A stretch of 64,000 nucleotides of DNA from positions 62,001 to 126,000 of the forward strand of contig NZ_JAFEWE010000005.1 in the NCBI RefSeq assembly GCF_017355785.1. The letters are read 5' to 3'. The translations under genes were made by a program, and so were the position numbers. Below are positions 1-11,000 of this stretch, in pieces (the first letter of the stretch is position 1; each line of letters starts with the position of its first letter). The stretch comes from Desertivirga arenae (GTDB lineage Bacteria > Bacteroidota > Bacteroidia > Sphingobacteriales > Sphingobacteriaceae). Under the pieces are notes generated by a model that was not told where the DNA came from, ran no database searches, and worked only from the letters and a program-made list of their open reading frames with translations.

Positions 1-284
1 CTTGTAAAGTTAATCTCATCAAAATGACTTTGCATCGTACGGTAAAACGGTGAGTTTTCAGCAACTTCAGACAAATTAAGCTCCACTCCTAACTTAAAGT
101 TAGGCTGATTACTATAGTTGACGTATGTTTTTAGTTCTTTATAAGCATCTAATGCTTCCTGATCAATCAGAGATTGCGGTTTTTCTATGCTGAACTCCCG
201 ACGCTCAAATTCAGAGCAGGCAACAAACAGAGAAGACAGGGCGATAGACATCGCAATACCAGCAGTGAGTTTATTAATCTTCAT
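1..284 (-). CDS. xyn10C: GH10 endo-xylanase, N-terminal part (Xyn10C-like outer-membrane lipoprotein), cut by window edge
   Basis: Only about the first 94 residues are in the window; the frame runs off base 1 without a stop. It starts with a short lipoprotein signal (MKINKLTAG..., lipobox LFVAC with Cys 23), so the protein should be lipidated and probably surface exposed. After a linker, the segment NFKLGVELNLSEVAENSPFY followed by a HFDEIN motif looks like the first strand and helix of a GH10 barrel as seen in Bacteroidetes xylanases. Position supports this: it is the last visible gene of a susC-susD-susC-susD-xusE order, where xyn10C sits in known xylan loci. The name rests on both sequence and synteny. 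The catalytic glutamates lie outside the window, so activity cannot be confirmed here. Confidence 0.62.
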   Translation of the reverse strand, partial: MKINKLTAGIAMSIALSSLFVACSEFERREFSIEKPQSLIDQEALDAYKELKTYVNYSNQPNFKLGVELNLSEVAENSPFYRTMQSHFDEINFT

Positions 285-306
285 AATTCTTTCCGTTTTA
301 ATGTAA

Positions 307-1314
307 CTACTGCGCTACTGGTGTGAACACTTCAAATTTTACAGCCCGGTCGCGCATAACCAAAGTGTCTTTTGTAGCAACACTTCCGGTAATAGTCGTG
401 GCACTCGATCCAGACCCTACATTTACACCGGTATAGGCAACTTGGTAATCAAGATAGAGCGCATCTCTGTCTATGTTTCCCCAACTCTTCTTTTCGCCCT
501 TTTTTACAAATGCCCCTGTTCCGGTTGCAGTAAATTTTGCTGTATTAGTTGTGATAGTACACTTTCCCGCATTGTCGAATGTTAATAACAAAGTACAAGA
601 GAAGTTATTCCCCTGTGCATCTTTAAAAACCACTGGGAAATCTAACTGACTCAACCCCTTAGTGTTTAACAGATTAACCTCATCTCGCTCGACATAATCA
701 GCATGCCGTCTCACATTTCTGGTGGTTGCACCATTAGTCATAACATCTATACCTCTTCTTAAATAATTCCCATGCCACTGATTAACAAACTTTAGTGCAT
801 AATAAACGAAATTTTTACCTGCTAAAATCGAATCCCGCGTTTGTACCCCTGTCATCCTTATCGGAAGAGCATAAGTGTTCCTGATAGCATCGGGATCGGC
901 AAAAAATGCATCTGTTAACTGAACCTGAACTCCTCCTAGCAGACTCCCTTTTGGAATCGTTATTTGGTTCGATGCCAGCGAATAATAATTTGCAGGTAAA
1001 GGTTTTATGCTACCGCCTGTTGAGAAATTTAGATTATTTAAGAGCGAGTTATCAACCACGAAGTTTATAGCGATATCTTTTTTATTGTCGCGTGTTCCAC
1101 CGACTGTAGCCTTAATCTCAACCTTACGTTCATTATCTAATGTGTTATCTACAAATAAATCCTCGCCCAAAACAACTGTACGTACCGGGTACTGGTAGGC
1201 AAAATATACCGCCTGATAATCAAAATCAGGATGATCAATATCCTTGTTCTTCAAACAACCGGTTGCAGTAATCAAAGCAGCTACTAATCCGGTGAATATT
1301 TTAACTTTTTTCAT
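307..1314 (-). CDS. xusE: XusE-like surface glycan-binding lipoprotein (DUF1735-type)
   Basis: Lipoprotein of about 335 residues with an SPII signal (MKKVKIFTGLVAALITATGC). The N-terminal half resembles the DUF1735 domain found next to SusD proteins, including the FDYQAVYFAYQYPVRT strand and a long insert ending in the PLPANYYSL segment. The C-terminal half is beta-rich, with the WHGNYLRRGID motif seen in DUF5627-type proteins. Expected role: binding xylan at the cell surface for the neighbouring SusC/D importer, as XusE-type proteins do. I chose the ATG at 1314 because it gives a clean signal peptide; an upstream ATG at 1341 overlaps the stop of the preceding susD gene. It sits between susD and the GH10 lipoprotein gene in one operon. 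The binding role is inferred from family and context. Confidence 0.72.
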   Translation of the reverse strand: MKKVKIFTGLVAALITATGCLKNKDIDHPDFDYQAVYFAYQYPVRTVVLGEDLFVDNTLDNERKVEIKATVGGTRDNKKDIAINFVVDNSLLNNLNFSTGGSIKPLPANYYSLASNQITIPKGSLLGGVQVQLTDAFFADPDAIRNTYALPIRMTGVQTRDSILAGKNFVYYALKFVNQWHGNYLRRGIDVMTNGATTRNVRRHADYVERDEVNLLNTKGLSQLDFPVVFKDAQGNNFSCTLLLTFDNAGKCTITTNTAKFTATGTGAFVKKGEKKSWGNIDRDALYLDYQVAYTGVNVGSGSSATTITGSVATKDTLVMRDRAVKFEVFTPVAQ

Positions 1315-1340
1315 TTTGAATAATAAATTACTGTGGGTCA

Positions 1341-3137
1341 TTACCAGTTAGCATTTTGTTTTAAATTGCTATACTTCAACACTTCTGAATATGGAATAGG
1401 CCCGTAAATCATGTGATCTTGAAATGCCCTTTCTTCTACATTAATTGGAGTATAAATATTTCCATTTATATCTAAGCCGCGAGCTGTTTCATTTAGTTTA
1501 GTTAGGCTTTCCTTCCAACGGCGTATATCCCAAAAACGGAAGCCTTCAAAAGATAATTCCAGACGACGTTCATTCTTAATCAACTCGCGCATCTTAGCCT
1601 TATCTGTAGCACATTCCTCTAAATAGGCGTGGTTATTAGATGTTCCAACTCCAGCCCTAGTACGGATAGCCTTGATTACATCATAAGCTGAAAATGTATT
1701 AGGACCACTCCCTTTTGGTCCCCAGGCTTCATTTGCTGCCTCAGCATAATTCAAACAAATTTCGGTGAAGCGAATACGCGGATTATAACGGTTTCTTCCT
1801 GTTACAGATCCGGGAGTTAAAGAAACATCCCAGCGAAGTGTTTTCCTTAGATAATAACCGGTACGGGTAGAAGTTGTCCTCACGTTTATACCATCGGCCG
1901 TGCCAGATTGGCTACCTGTTCTAATAGCAGCGTAATCAGGGTGAGCATTGTATAAAATATAAGCGCGTAACCGTGGATCTCTATTTGCATAAGGGTTGCT
2001 TGCAACGTAGGCACTACTACCATGACCTATCGGATATCCATTTGCCATAGGAAATGCCTCTACGAGGTTTTCCGTTGGATTAATAACTCCATTTCCGAAT
2101 AAGCTCGGTGGAAAGTTTTGAGTCTCGCGATCACTGTTAGTATTTTGGCGAACTTCTCTCCAGATCATCTCGTGGGGATTATCACCTTGTGATAGGGCAT
2201 CAATCTCTGCACGATTATCGTAAAACGTATGCCCAGGAAGCTGACCTGTAGGACGCACTAAAGAATTTGGGCCACCCTTATAAGTGATAACTGACGCTGC
2301 GGCATTTGCAGCTTGTTCCCATGTTGCAGGATTGGATGCATGTTGGAATGCAGGACTAGCAGCGAGCAAGGCAACCCTTGATCTGACAGACTTAGCTATC
2401 AGCCCGTTAAATAGTTGTCTGAAAGTTTTACCCATCGCTTGATTGTATGCGGCAAAGTTTTGCGTAATTGACGCGTATTGAGCAGGAATCTGACTGGCAG
2501 CTGTTAGATCTACGTACTCCGTAGGCAGATAGTATTCCGCACTGTCAAGATCGCTGTAAATTTGCTTTACACATGCATCAAAAGTAGCTCTTGGCTGGTT
2601 AAAGTCAGTTGAAGCTGGATCCTGATAATCAGTAACAATTGGCACTCCCATTAATTGTCCGTCAGGTGTTACCCCAGCATGATTTCTCAACAGAAAGTAC
2701 ATGTGAAGCGCACGTAGTCCAAACGCTTCACCTCTCATTCTGTAATTTAAAAGCTTGTTTGCAGCCGGGTCATTCGCAAATCTTGATTTGTTAGAGTTAG
2801 CCAGGAACTGATTAACATACAGGATGGCAGAATACGAGCCATTCCAAACACTCATAGTTGGATTGGTTGGTGTCCAGGAGCCTGTAGCAACCTGACGAAA
2901 TGCAGTAAGCGAAGCATTAGCCGAAAGGTTAACCACGGCATCGTCGGTTGCTAAATCACTGTTATTGTAATATGGCGGAATTGTTCTATATGCTTGCAGA
3001 ACAAAGCCTTGAGCAAATACTGGATCGACATAAATCTGATCTGCCGACCTGACAAGTTGGAGGTCCTCCTCAAGCAACTTCTTGCAACCGCTAAAGGTCA
3101 AGGCAAGCAGCCCAAATAGTATTAATTTTATCTTCAT
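1341..3137 (-). CDS. xusD: SusD-like nutrient-binding lipoprotein (XusD position)
   Basis: RagB/SusD family lipoprotein, about 598 residues. The SPII signal ends in LTFSGC followed by KKLLEEDL, the usual SusD mature start. The N-terminal TPR-like helices include RMRGEAFGLRALHMYFLLRNHAG. The C-terminal family signature is clear: YAEAANEAWGP, ELIKNERRLELSFEGFRFWDIRRWK and a closing GPIPYSEVLKYSNLKQNANW. It would cap its SusC partner (next upstream gene, gap of about 20 bp) and bind xylo-oligosaccharides on the outer face of the outer membrane. Start at 3137 is preferred over 3149 since AAAGAG lies just upstream; the two differ by four residues. Substrate is inferred from the xylan locus, not from residues. 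Confidence 0.88.
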   Translation of the reverse strand: MKIKLILFGLLALTFSGCKKLLEEDLQLVRSADQIYVDPVFAQGFVLQAYRTIPPYYNNSDLATDDAVVNLSANASLTAFRQVATGSWTPTNPTMSVWNGSYSAILYVNQFLANSNKSRFANDPAANKLLNYRMRGEAFGLRALHMYFLLRNHAGVTPDGQLMGVPIVTDYQDPASTDFNQPRATFDACVKQIYSDLDSAEYYLPTEYVDLTAASQIPAQYASITQNFAAYNQAMGKTFRQLFNGLIAKSVRSRVALLAASPAFQHASNPATWEQAANAAASVITYKGGPNSLVRPTGQLPGHTFYDNRAEIDALSQGDNPHEMIWREVRQNTNSDRETQNFPPSLFGNGVINPTENLVEAFPMANGYPIGHGSSAYVASNPYANRDPRLRAYILYNAHPDYAAIRTGSQSGTADGINVRTTSTRTGYYLRKTLRWDVSLTPGSVTGRNRYNPRIRFTEICLNYAEAANEAWGPKGSGPNTFSAYDVIKAIRTRAGVGTSNNHAYLEECATDKAKMRELIKNERRLELSFEGFRFWDIRRWKESLTKLNETARGLDINGNIYTPINVEERAFQDHMIYGPIPYSEVLKYSNLKQNANW

Positions 3138-3156
3138 GATCTCTTTCATTTATCGT

Positions 3157-6060
3157 TTAAAAAGTTGCTTTCATACCCAGGTTGTAGAAACGGGTCTGGG
3201 GACTAGTTCCGATATTGGTTTCCATTAACTTACGTTCTTTGGATAGAACCAGTAAATTGTCGCCGTTCAAGTATACACTCAGACCATGAATAAATTGAGC
3301 CTTTTTAAAAGTAGCTTTGTTAAAATCGTAGGTGAATTGAACCCTTCTTAAATCAAACCTATTGTTTTTATACATCCAATAAGTTGAGTTCCTGAAATTA
3401 TTGGTAGTACTATTCGTACTTAAGCGAGGATAAGTTGCAGTATTAGCGGTTTCAGGAGTCCAGCGACCGAGAACCACATCAGAATACTTACCAGCACCTG
3501 AAACCCAATAATTTGAGGTATTTTTATAACCGATCGCGCCCACTTGTCCAGAACCTAAAGCAAAAAAGCTGAAGTTCTTCCAATTTAGCGTTAAGTTTAG
3601 ACCGTAATTAAAGGGAGAGGCTGAAAAACCGTTCTTACCCAAATCTACTTCATCTCGGTTATCAATTATATTGTCACCATTTACATCCCTGTACTTAATA
3701 TCACCTGGTTTCAGTGTACCTCCAAATGTCTGTCTTGCATGAGCATCTATCTCGGCCTGGCTTTGAAACAAGCCTTCTGCAATATAACCCCAGTAAACAT
3801 CTAAGGGCTTACCAACTCTGTTTTGATAAGAGTTTTCGAAAACCTCGTCCCTTTTTGTTGCCTCAGAATTATATACCATTCCAACAAAGCCGAGTGAATA
3901 ATTCAATTTGCCTAGTTTATTATTAATGTTCGCTGAAAAATCGACCCCGGTACGCATGTCATTGTTAAAGTTCATCCAAGGCTGAAAAGAACCATTGCTT
4001 GTAAAATAAGATGGGTAAACTGTTGCTGAACCTTGTGAAAGAAGTCCCTTTGTATCCTGACGGAAATAGTTTGCGTTCAGGTTTACAGATCCTTTGAAAA
4101 GTGAGGCATCAAAGCCAGCTCTGAACTCATTACGATCAATATAACTCAGATTAGGGTTCGCACCACCGGCTGCCTGAATGAAGGCCCCGGCAGATGTACC
4201 ATCTTGCCATTGAACCCAGTTAGTGGTTGTATAGTTTCCGGCCCATAGATAATAATCAGCAGGACCATTTGCTGAAGAGGTAGTGATATCCAGATCCTGT
4301 TTTAAAGCGGAATAACTGGCTGTGAATTTCAGGTCGTTAACAAATGGTATATTGTTCTTGAAAAAATCTTCCTCACTAATACGCCATCCTAAGCTTAGGG
4401 TAGGAGATAAAGCGCTGCGATTACCTCTGGGTAGCTTGGCAGAATGGACTATAGCACCTGTGAAATCAACATAGTATTTTTGACGGTAGTTGTATCCGGC
4501 CTGCATACCGAGATTCGTGTTTCTAATCGGTTGATAGTCACTACCTGCATCGGTATCAGCATCGCTAGATATCCTGGTCATCCAGCCCCATGCAAGCAAC
4601 TTTCCACTAACATTGTGTTTTTGACCGAAACTGCGCTGGTAATTAAGCTGAGGATTAATTGAAATGGTTTCATTATATAAAGAAGTGCCGATAAATTCAT
4701 TTGTACTTACAACATCGTTGCCAAACTGTTGCAAACTAGTGATCATCTCTTTACCATCAATTGTTTGCCAGGTAGGCTGGTAAGTAGCATAGCTTACAGA
4801 ATATCCTTCAGTATATCTTGAACTGTAATCCATGCTAAATCGTGTACTAAACGATAAACCTTTCGTTACGCCGCTCAAATCTGCGTCTGCACCGAAATTG
4901 AACATGAATGTACGCTGTTTATTTTTGATATAGCCAGAGGCCAGAATCTGTGAGAGATCAGTAGTTTGTCTGGTTGATAAACCGCCTAACAAATATTTTC
5001 CGTCAATAATATGATTACTGTTGGCAGCTATGGTTTGTAATTGTGGATTATTAGGATCCAGCTTGTCTATAGGAATTAAATAAGAGAACCACTCATCATT
5101 GGGACGTAATGTTGCCGCAGCCCCAAAAAAGTTACCCCTGGCCGAATAGTTGTTATCTACGCGCACAACAGCATCAGTTGTTGCTTTCAACCAGTTAGTA
5201 ATCTTCATATCAACATTAGCCCTCAGGTTAAAACTCAGATCGTTATTATTCTTAGCCTCACCCAACTTTAACAGGTTATTATTGTAACCCAAGCCGATAT
5301 TTGAATAATATTTAGCGTTTTCATCGCCACCGGAAATTTCAGTATTAACGTCTGTACGATAAGTCGTTTTTCTCAAATACTCAGATGATAACAAATTAAG
5401 ATCTGGATAACGGAAAGGGTTAACACCTGCCTGAGTATTGTATATTTCCTCAGGCGTGAAGAACCGTCCTGTCAACCCATCGTTCCTTAAGGCCTCGTTG
5501 TACAGTGTCATATACTCACCAGCGTTAAGGTAACTTGCATAACCCTTAGGCACATTTAACCCACCATTGGCACGCACATCAACTGTAAGAGGCTTAACAG
5601 ATCCTCTTTTTGTGGTCACAAGTATTACACCTTTTGAGGCACGGCTACCGTAAAGCGCAATGCTGCTAGCATCTTTCAAAACGGTAACAGACTCAACTTC
5701 TACCATGTTGACATCAAAAGTGCGACGGGGAATTCCATCTACCAATATAAGAGGTGCCTGGCCCCAAACATTCGCGCCGGTGACACCGCTCACAAGGCTC
5801 TGGAGATTATCTAAACTATTGGTACTATAACTTTTCCTGATCAAATCGGACATGTTTACCGACGATACAGCACCCAGAACGTCACGCTTTGCAACTTTTC
5901 CAAACGCTACATTTATAATGCTGTCCTGGGTTGGATCCAGCACTCTATCTTTGGATTCCTGAACTTTAGTCCCTGACCTGGACTCCTGTGCCTGGATTCC
6001 AGACGCAGCCAGAGATGCAGCTAAAAGAATACAATAAGATCTTATAATTTTTTTCTTCAT
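3157..6060 (-). CDS. xusC: SusC-like TonB-dependent receptor lacking the N-terminal CarboxypepD-like domain (XusC position)
   Basis: SusC/RagA-type TonB-dependent outer-membrane transporter, about 967 residues. Signal peptide MKKKIIRSYC...AASGIQAQ. The plug domain is recognisable (LVDGIPRRTFDVNMVEVESV, VLKDASSIALYGSRASKGVI), followed by a long beta-barrel that ends in FYNLGMKATF with terminal Phe. Unlike the other two SusC proteins here, it has no carboxypeptidase-regulatory-like beta-sandwich. Only about 30 residues separate the signal peptide from a degenerate TonB-box region (INVAFGKVAKRDVLGAVSSV). Start chosen at 6060 because it gives the signal peptide; an upstream in-frame start at 6111 overlaps susD. 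It is paired with the SusD gene directly downstream. Import of xylo-oligosaccharides is inferred from locus order. Confidence 0.88.
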   Translation of the reverse strand: MKKKIIRSYCILLAASLAASGIQAQESRSGTKVQESKDRVLDPTQDSIINVAFGKVAKRDVLGAVSSVNMSDLIRKSYSTNSLDNLQSLVSGVTGANVWGQAPLILVDGIPRRTFDVNMVEVESVTVLKDASSIALYGSRASKGVILVTTKRGSVKPLTVDVRANGGLNVPKGYASYLNAGEYMTLYNEALRNDGLTGRFFTPEEIYNTQAGVNPFRYPDLNLLSSEYLRKTTYRTDVNTEISGGDENAKYYSNIGLGYNNNLLKLGEAKNNNDLSFNLRANVDMKITNWLKATTDAVVRVDNNYSARGNFFGAAATLRPNDEWFSYLIPIDKLDPNNPQLQTIAANSNHIIDGKYLLGGLSTRQTTDLSQILASGYIKNKQRTFMFNFGADADLSGVTKGLSFSTRFSMDYSSRYTEGYSVSYATYQPTWQTIDGKEMITSLQQFGNDVVSTNEFIGTSLYNETISINPQLNYQRSFGQKHNVSGKLLAWGWMTRISSDADTDAGSDYQPIRNTNLGMQAGYNYRQKYYVDFTGAIVHSAKLPRGNRSALSPTLSLGWRISEEDFFKNNIPFVNDLKFTASYSALKQDLDITTSSANGPADYYLWAGNYTTTNWVQWQDGTSAGAFIQAAGGANPNLSYIDRNEFRAGFDASLFKGSVNLNANYFRQDTKGLLSQGSATVYPSYFTSNGSFQPWMNFNNDMRTGVDFSANINNKLGKLNYSLGFVGMVYNSEATKRDEVFENSYQNRVGKPLDVYWGYIAEGLFQSQAEIDAHARQTFGGTLKPGDIKYRDVNGDNIIDNRDEVDLGKNGFSASPFNYGLNLTLNWKNFSFFALGSGQVGAIGYKNTSNYWVSGAGKYSDVVLGRWTPETANTATYPRLSTNSTTNNFRNSTYWMYKNNRFDLRRVQFTYDFNKATFKKAQFIHGLSVYLNGDNLLVLSKERKLMETNIGTSPQTRFYNLGMKATF

Positions 6061-6079
6061 GTTGTACGTTATCTTGAGA

Positions 6080-8014
6080 CTACCAACCTGGGTTTTGCTT
6101 AAAACCCTCATAAATATTTACATCAGATGTTGGGAATGGGAACCAGTAATGCCGGCTGGTAAACTTTCTTTCCAGTAATACCGTTTCTCTAAAATTCGCA
6201 ACGCGGGCGTTTTTCGGATCAGCATATACTTGTGCATTTGGAGTTACCCGATCAAATTGAACAGCTGTCTTGAGCGTATAAGGTAATTTATCTACCAGTT
6301 TCCAACGACGTAGATCGACGAACCTGTGTCCTTCATAGGCTAGTTCAACAGCCCGCTCTCTTCTCAATTCTTCACGAAACTTGTCTTGTGAAGCTATATA
6401 CTCAGGAGCAACGTGACCTACACCCAAACCAGGCCTGTCCCTCACAAAATTCACCGCATCAACAGCAGTTTTACTATAATCCGGAGCTTTTCCCTGAGGT
6501 GAATTATAACCTTCGGATGCTGCTTCGGCGTACATCAAATACATGTCGGCCAAGCGAAGAAAACTGAAAACAACTACGTTATTATTACCCGCGAAGCCGT
6601 CCCAGTTGTTATTTAATTTATTGATGTATTTGGACAACATATAACCAGTGAAAGCAGCAGTTGCACCGTCGAAAGTTCTCATATGACCGCCGGTAAACAA
6701 ACTCGCATATTGCCTAAATTCGTTATTCCCTACATTTGCTGCGTTATTTACAGCCTTTTCGCCGTCGAACATGATGTCATGATAAAACCGAGGATCCCGG
6801 TCTTTCCATGGGTATTGGGGGTCCCAACCTGAAAGTGGATCAAGTTGTGGCTGAGAAGGGTTCGGTATCGGACGACCGTTCTTCATCCCATAATAACTAA
6901 TATAATTAGCTGTGGGATAAACCTTTAATCCAGTTGATTTGATTGTTTGGGGGCGATAATCATTTATCTGATTATTAGCGAAACGAGTATTTTCAAGAGG
7001 ATTTTCCTGAAAAATAGCCTCAACATATCGTTCTCCGTTTACAATAGGGGCTCCGGGAATCAAACCAGCTTTCGCAAATGTTAGAGATATCTCCGTATAA
7101 TTTGAAAAAGGCACCAATCGATATCTGTTAGTGGCCTCACAAATCTTCAACGCCTCTGCGAAAACATCTGCTGCCTTTTTACAGTAGTCTGCGTTATATG
7201 CGTTCACGCCGGTAGACTCTTCATTCATCAGAGGGCTTCCAGCCCACAGGAGATTTTTCCCGAGAAATCCGAGCGCCATGATCTTATTAATCCGACGGTC
7301 GTTATTTCCTTTTGTAGCAGCACCAGCAGGAATAAGATCCCAGTCGAGAGGTAGCAGGTCAGCTGCCTTTCTTAGATCAGCAGAAATTTTGTCAGCCGTT
7401 TGATGGTAATTTAATCGAGGGATACGAGGAGCCTGATCTGCTGGAAGCGATACATCAATATAAGGTAGTCCTCCCCAGTATTGCGCTAACATAAAGTGAA
7501 ACCACCCGCGGAAGAAGTATAATTGTCCTTCAATCAACTTTTTCTCCTCAGGAGTTGCATCAACCAGTTTGTCAAGATTTGCCAGGCCTATGTTTGCTTT
7601 GCGAATGCCATACCATGCAAGACCATAAAGTGCACCCTTATCACCCCTGCTGGTATTACTAGCGTTATCGTTGTTGCCATTACGTTGATTAAACCAGGAA
7701 CCGAAGACAGAATTATAAATACCAAAGAAATCTCCCTGATCTATTCTGTAAGCTACTAACCTGTTGTCATTTGTCTGCCAAAGTTCATCCTCGCCGAAAT
7801 TCCAGCTATTGTGCGCCGTTGATCCGCTGATTATTGGGACAGCATTATACAATTCTTCGGTAAATCCTTGGAAATTTCTAAAATTTTTAAATGCTTCCTC
7901 GTTAGATATAGCAGTGGCCGGAGCCGCATCAAGATATTTTTGGCATGAACTTAAGCCTACGCCAATGATCGCTACAAGCAGAGGCGCAAATATTATTCTA
8001 TAATAATTTTTCAT
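6080..8014 (-). CDS. xusB: SusD-like nutrient-binding lipoprotein (XusB position)
   Basis: RagB/SusD family lipoprotein of 644 residues. The SPII signal ends in GLSSC, followed by QKYLDAAP. Family landmarks are LIEGQLYFFRGWFHFMLAQYWGG in the N-terminal helices, ADMYLMYAEAASEGYNSPQG, FREELRRERAVELAYEGHRFVDLRRWK, and the C-terminal RHYWFPFPTSDVNI followed by QNPGW. It lies 9 bp downstream of the SusC gene ending at 8024 and is its expected partner. In XusB-type proteins this subunit carries the xylan-binding surface; that is an inference here from position. The 3-prime end lies 19 bp before the chosen start of the next susC gene. Confidence 0.9.
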   Translation of the reverse strand: MKNYYRIIFAPLLVAIIGVGLSSCQKYLDAAPATAISNEEAFKNFRNFQGFTEELYNAVPIISGSTAHNSWNFGEDELWQTNDNRLVAYRIDQGDFFGIYNSVFGSWFNQRNGNNDNASNTSRGDKGALYGLAWYGIRKANIGLANLDKLVDATPEEKKLIEGQLYFFRGWFHFMLAQYWGGLPYIDVSLPADQAPRIPRLNYHQTADKISADLRKAADLLPLDWDLIPAGAATKGNNDRRINKIMALGFLGKNLLWAGSPLMNEESTGVNAYNADYCKKAADVFAEALKICEATNRYRLVPFSNYTEISLTFAKAGLIPGAPIVNGERYVEAIFQENPLENTRFANNQINDYRPQTIKSTGLKVYPTANYISYYGMKNGRPIPNPSQPQLDPLSGWDPQYPWKDRDPRFYHDIMFDGEKAVNNAANVGNNEFRQYASLFTGGHMRTFDGATAAFTGYMLSKYINKLNNNWDGFAGNNNVVVFSFLRLADMYLMYAEAASEGYNSPQGKAPDYSKTAVDAVNFVRDRPGLGVGHVAPEYIASQDKFREELRRERAVELAYEGHRFVDLRRWKLVDKLPYTLKTAVQFDRVTPNAQVYADPKNARVANFRETVLLERKFTSRHYWFPFPTSDVNIYEGFKQNPGW

Positions 8015-8023
8015 CTTATTCTC

Positions 8024-11000
8024 TTAAAAATTTAAGTCGACACCGAAGTTATAACGCCTGGTTGTAGGGTATGATCCTCTTTCTGAACTGCCTGCTGTTG
8101 CAAAGTTCGACTCGCGGTCGTCAGGCATTTTGCTCCAAACCCATAAATTATTCCCGTTAACAAACAGCCTTGCAGACTTAACACCTAATCTGTTTACAGC
8201 TCTTCCACTTAGGGTATAGGCAACCTCAACGTTTTTCAACCTTATATAAGATCCGTCAAATTGATACCGTGCACCGGTAAGACCTTCAGGATCTGCACCC
8301 CAACGCGGAAGAGGTGTATTGCCCTGACCTGTAACAGGTGAGTAATAGGTCCCCTCTACAAATGCGACATTGGAAGGAGATGATGTTTTAAAAAAAGTGG
8401 GGAAGTTAACGAAACGGGTCACGTTGTTTACGCCATAAAACTGGGCAAAAAGGCTCAATGCTTTCCAATCGAAACCTAGAGAAGCGTTATAGGTGTTTTG
8501 TGGAGAGCCTGAATAGCCATAAGGTGCCTGATCAAACGAATTTATGATGCCATCAGCATTATAATCGATAATATTGTAGTCTCCGGGAAGTTTGAACGCA
8601 TCATTGCTATTACGCTGTGTGCTTCCGTAAACATCATCCCAAGAGCGTAAGTACGCTGACTCCAAAAATGATCTTACCTGCCCTAATTGCCAACCTGCCT
8701 GCTTTTGGTATTGCGGCAGTAGCTCACCATCATCACGGAATTTTACGGTATTTAAAGCACGGGTCATATTCGTATTAGCCCATACCCTAATATCCTTGTT
8801 TACCTTATAATTAAACCTCAATTCGAGCTCAAAGCCCTTTCCTTCAACTTTACCAAGATTTGCATTTGGTGCAGCTTGTCCGAAATACTGAGGGATAGCT
8901 CTTGAATTTCCTGAAATGATGATATCAGTTCTTACATCCTTAAACATGTCTAAACTTCCCGCAACTAATCCCTTAAGAAAGCCGAAATCGACCGCAATAT
9001 TTCTTTTTTCTACATTTTCCCAGGCGATGTTAGGATTACCCAATTGGGTCATTCTATAATAGGTATAAGGTGAATTTTGATTCAGGGTACCCATGGCTGC
9101 ATTTCCGCCCAAGGCCCATTGATCCCTATACAAGTAGCGGTTAGCGAATTCATCAAAACCCAATCTATCACTTCCTATCTTACCCCACGATCCGCGTAGT
9201 TTCAGGTTATTGATAAATTCCAGCTTCTTCATAAATTTCTCATTACTTATTACCCATCCTGCTGAGACAGAGGGGAAGAACGCGAAGCGATAATCAGGCC
9301 CAAACTGCTCTGATCCGTTATAAGCACCATTTGCCTCCAAGAGGTATTTCGAAGCAAAACCATAAGTTGTACGGAAAACCCAATCTTCTCTATATTTTGG
9401 AAACACGCTACCCCGGGCAATTTGTTCCCTCATAAACAGACCCATCAATCCAAGGTCATGCTTCGCGAAGCTCCGATTGTAATTCAGCTGAGCTGAATAA
9501 TTTTTTCTGCGGTAGGTTTGTCCCTTGTCAACGGCACCTGGACTTACCCGCCAATTGGTCACTCCGAAATAATCTAAACCGGTAGTTCCACTAGTCGGGA
9601 TTGTATAAGTAACCTGTCCGGTTAAAGGATTTACGTACTTTCGTTGAGTTTGATTCTCCCCTAGGTTATTATCAATGATACCACGATCGATTTCTAAGAA
9701 TGTATTGTCAAAAGAATAATTGAGCCTTAAGCTAAGCCCTTTTGTAAGCATTTTAAGGTCCTGATTCAATACAAAATCTGTGGTTAGCTGAGTGTTCGTG
9801 TTTTGCTCAAAACCGGCAGTTGCCTGATCAGCAACTGAATTGGGCTGATCAAAGTTATTTGTGTATTGCCCAAATGTTCCATCTGAATAAATTGGACGAA
9901 TGGCATCGGGAGCAGATTTATAAGCGGACGACCAAACAAAGTTTTGTGAAAAGTTGCTATTCGCAGGTTGATCCCAGGGAAACATACGCCTACCGTTCGA
10001 CCCAAATAATTTGGTAGAAAGTTTAGTAGTTTTGGTTACATTAAAATCAAGATTACTTCTAAAGTTGATCCGATCATAACTATAGCCATTAGTATAGCCC
10101 CGATTATTTTCAAAGGTTTTAAAGATGTCACCCTCATGTGCATAATCAGCAGATGCAAAATAAGTTACAGATTTGGTACCACCTGAAATGCTCGCGTTAG
10201 CACCATAAGACATACCGTAATCAGCTAACAGTTCCTTTTCCCAATCAACGTTTGGATATCGATCCCACTCCTCGGAGTTTGCCGGGAAACGGTATTTCAA
10301 CAGAATCTCTTGTGGTACTACATTGGAAGGGCTCCAACCGGCAGGATTTACAGATAGCTCTCTTTCGATTACCCGGTTCTTTAGCGACAAGCCATCATAA
10401 GAATCATACTTTCTAGGTAAACGTGAAACCGTTTTAACAGTGGAGTTAACTTTTGCTCTAACCACAGCCTTACCCGCAGTACCTGTTTTTGTGGTTATCA
10501 GAATAACTCCGTTTGCACCTTTTACTCCAAAGACTGCGGTTGCCGATGCATCTTTAAGTACCGAAATACTTTCTACTGAGGAGATGTCTACCGTACCGAT
10601 AGGACGTTCAACTCCATCAACTAAAACTAATGGAGAACTATTGTTCCAGGTTGTCTGAGCACGAATTAGAATCTCAGGGTTTTCATCTCCCGGCATACCA
10701 CTCGACGTGGTAGTAACAACGCCAGGTAAATTACCAGTTAAAGCTTGCCCTAAATTAGTAACACCGCCAGTACGTTCTAGAACTTTTCCGCTTGTTTGGG
10801 TGATCGCACCAACAAGTGATTCCTTTTTTTGCTGCCCATAACCTACAACGACTACCTCGTTCAGCATCCTATTATCTTCCTGAAGTGTAATTTTGATGGT
10901 AGAATTCCCACTAACTTTTACCTCCTTGGTTATCATTCCGAGGTACGTAACTACAAGTGTTGCACTTGGATCAATAGACGTTAAAGTAAATCTTCCATCC

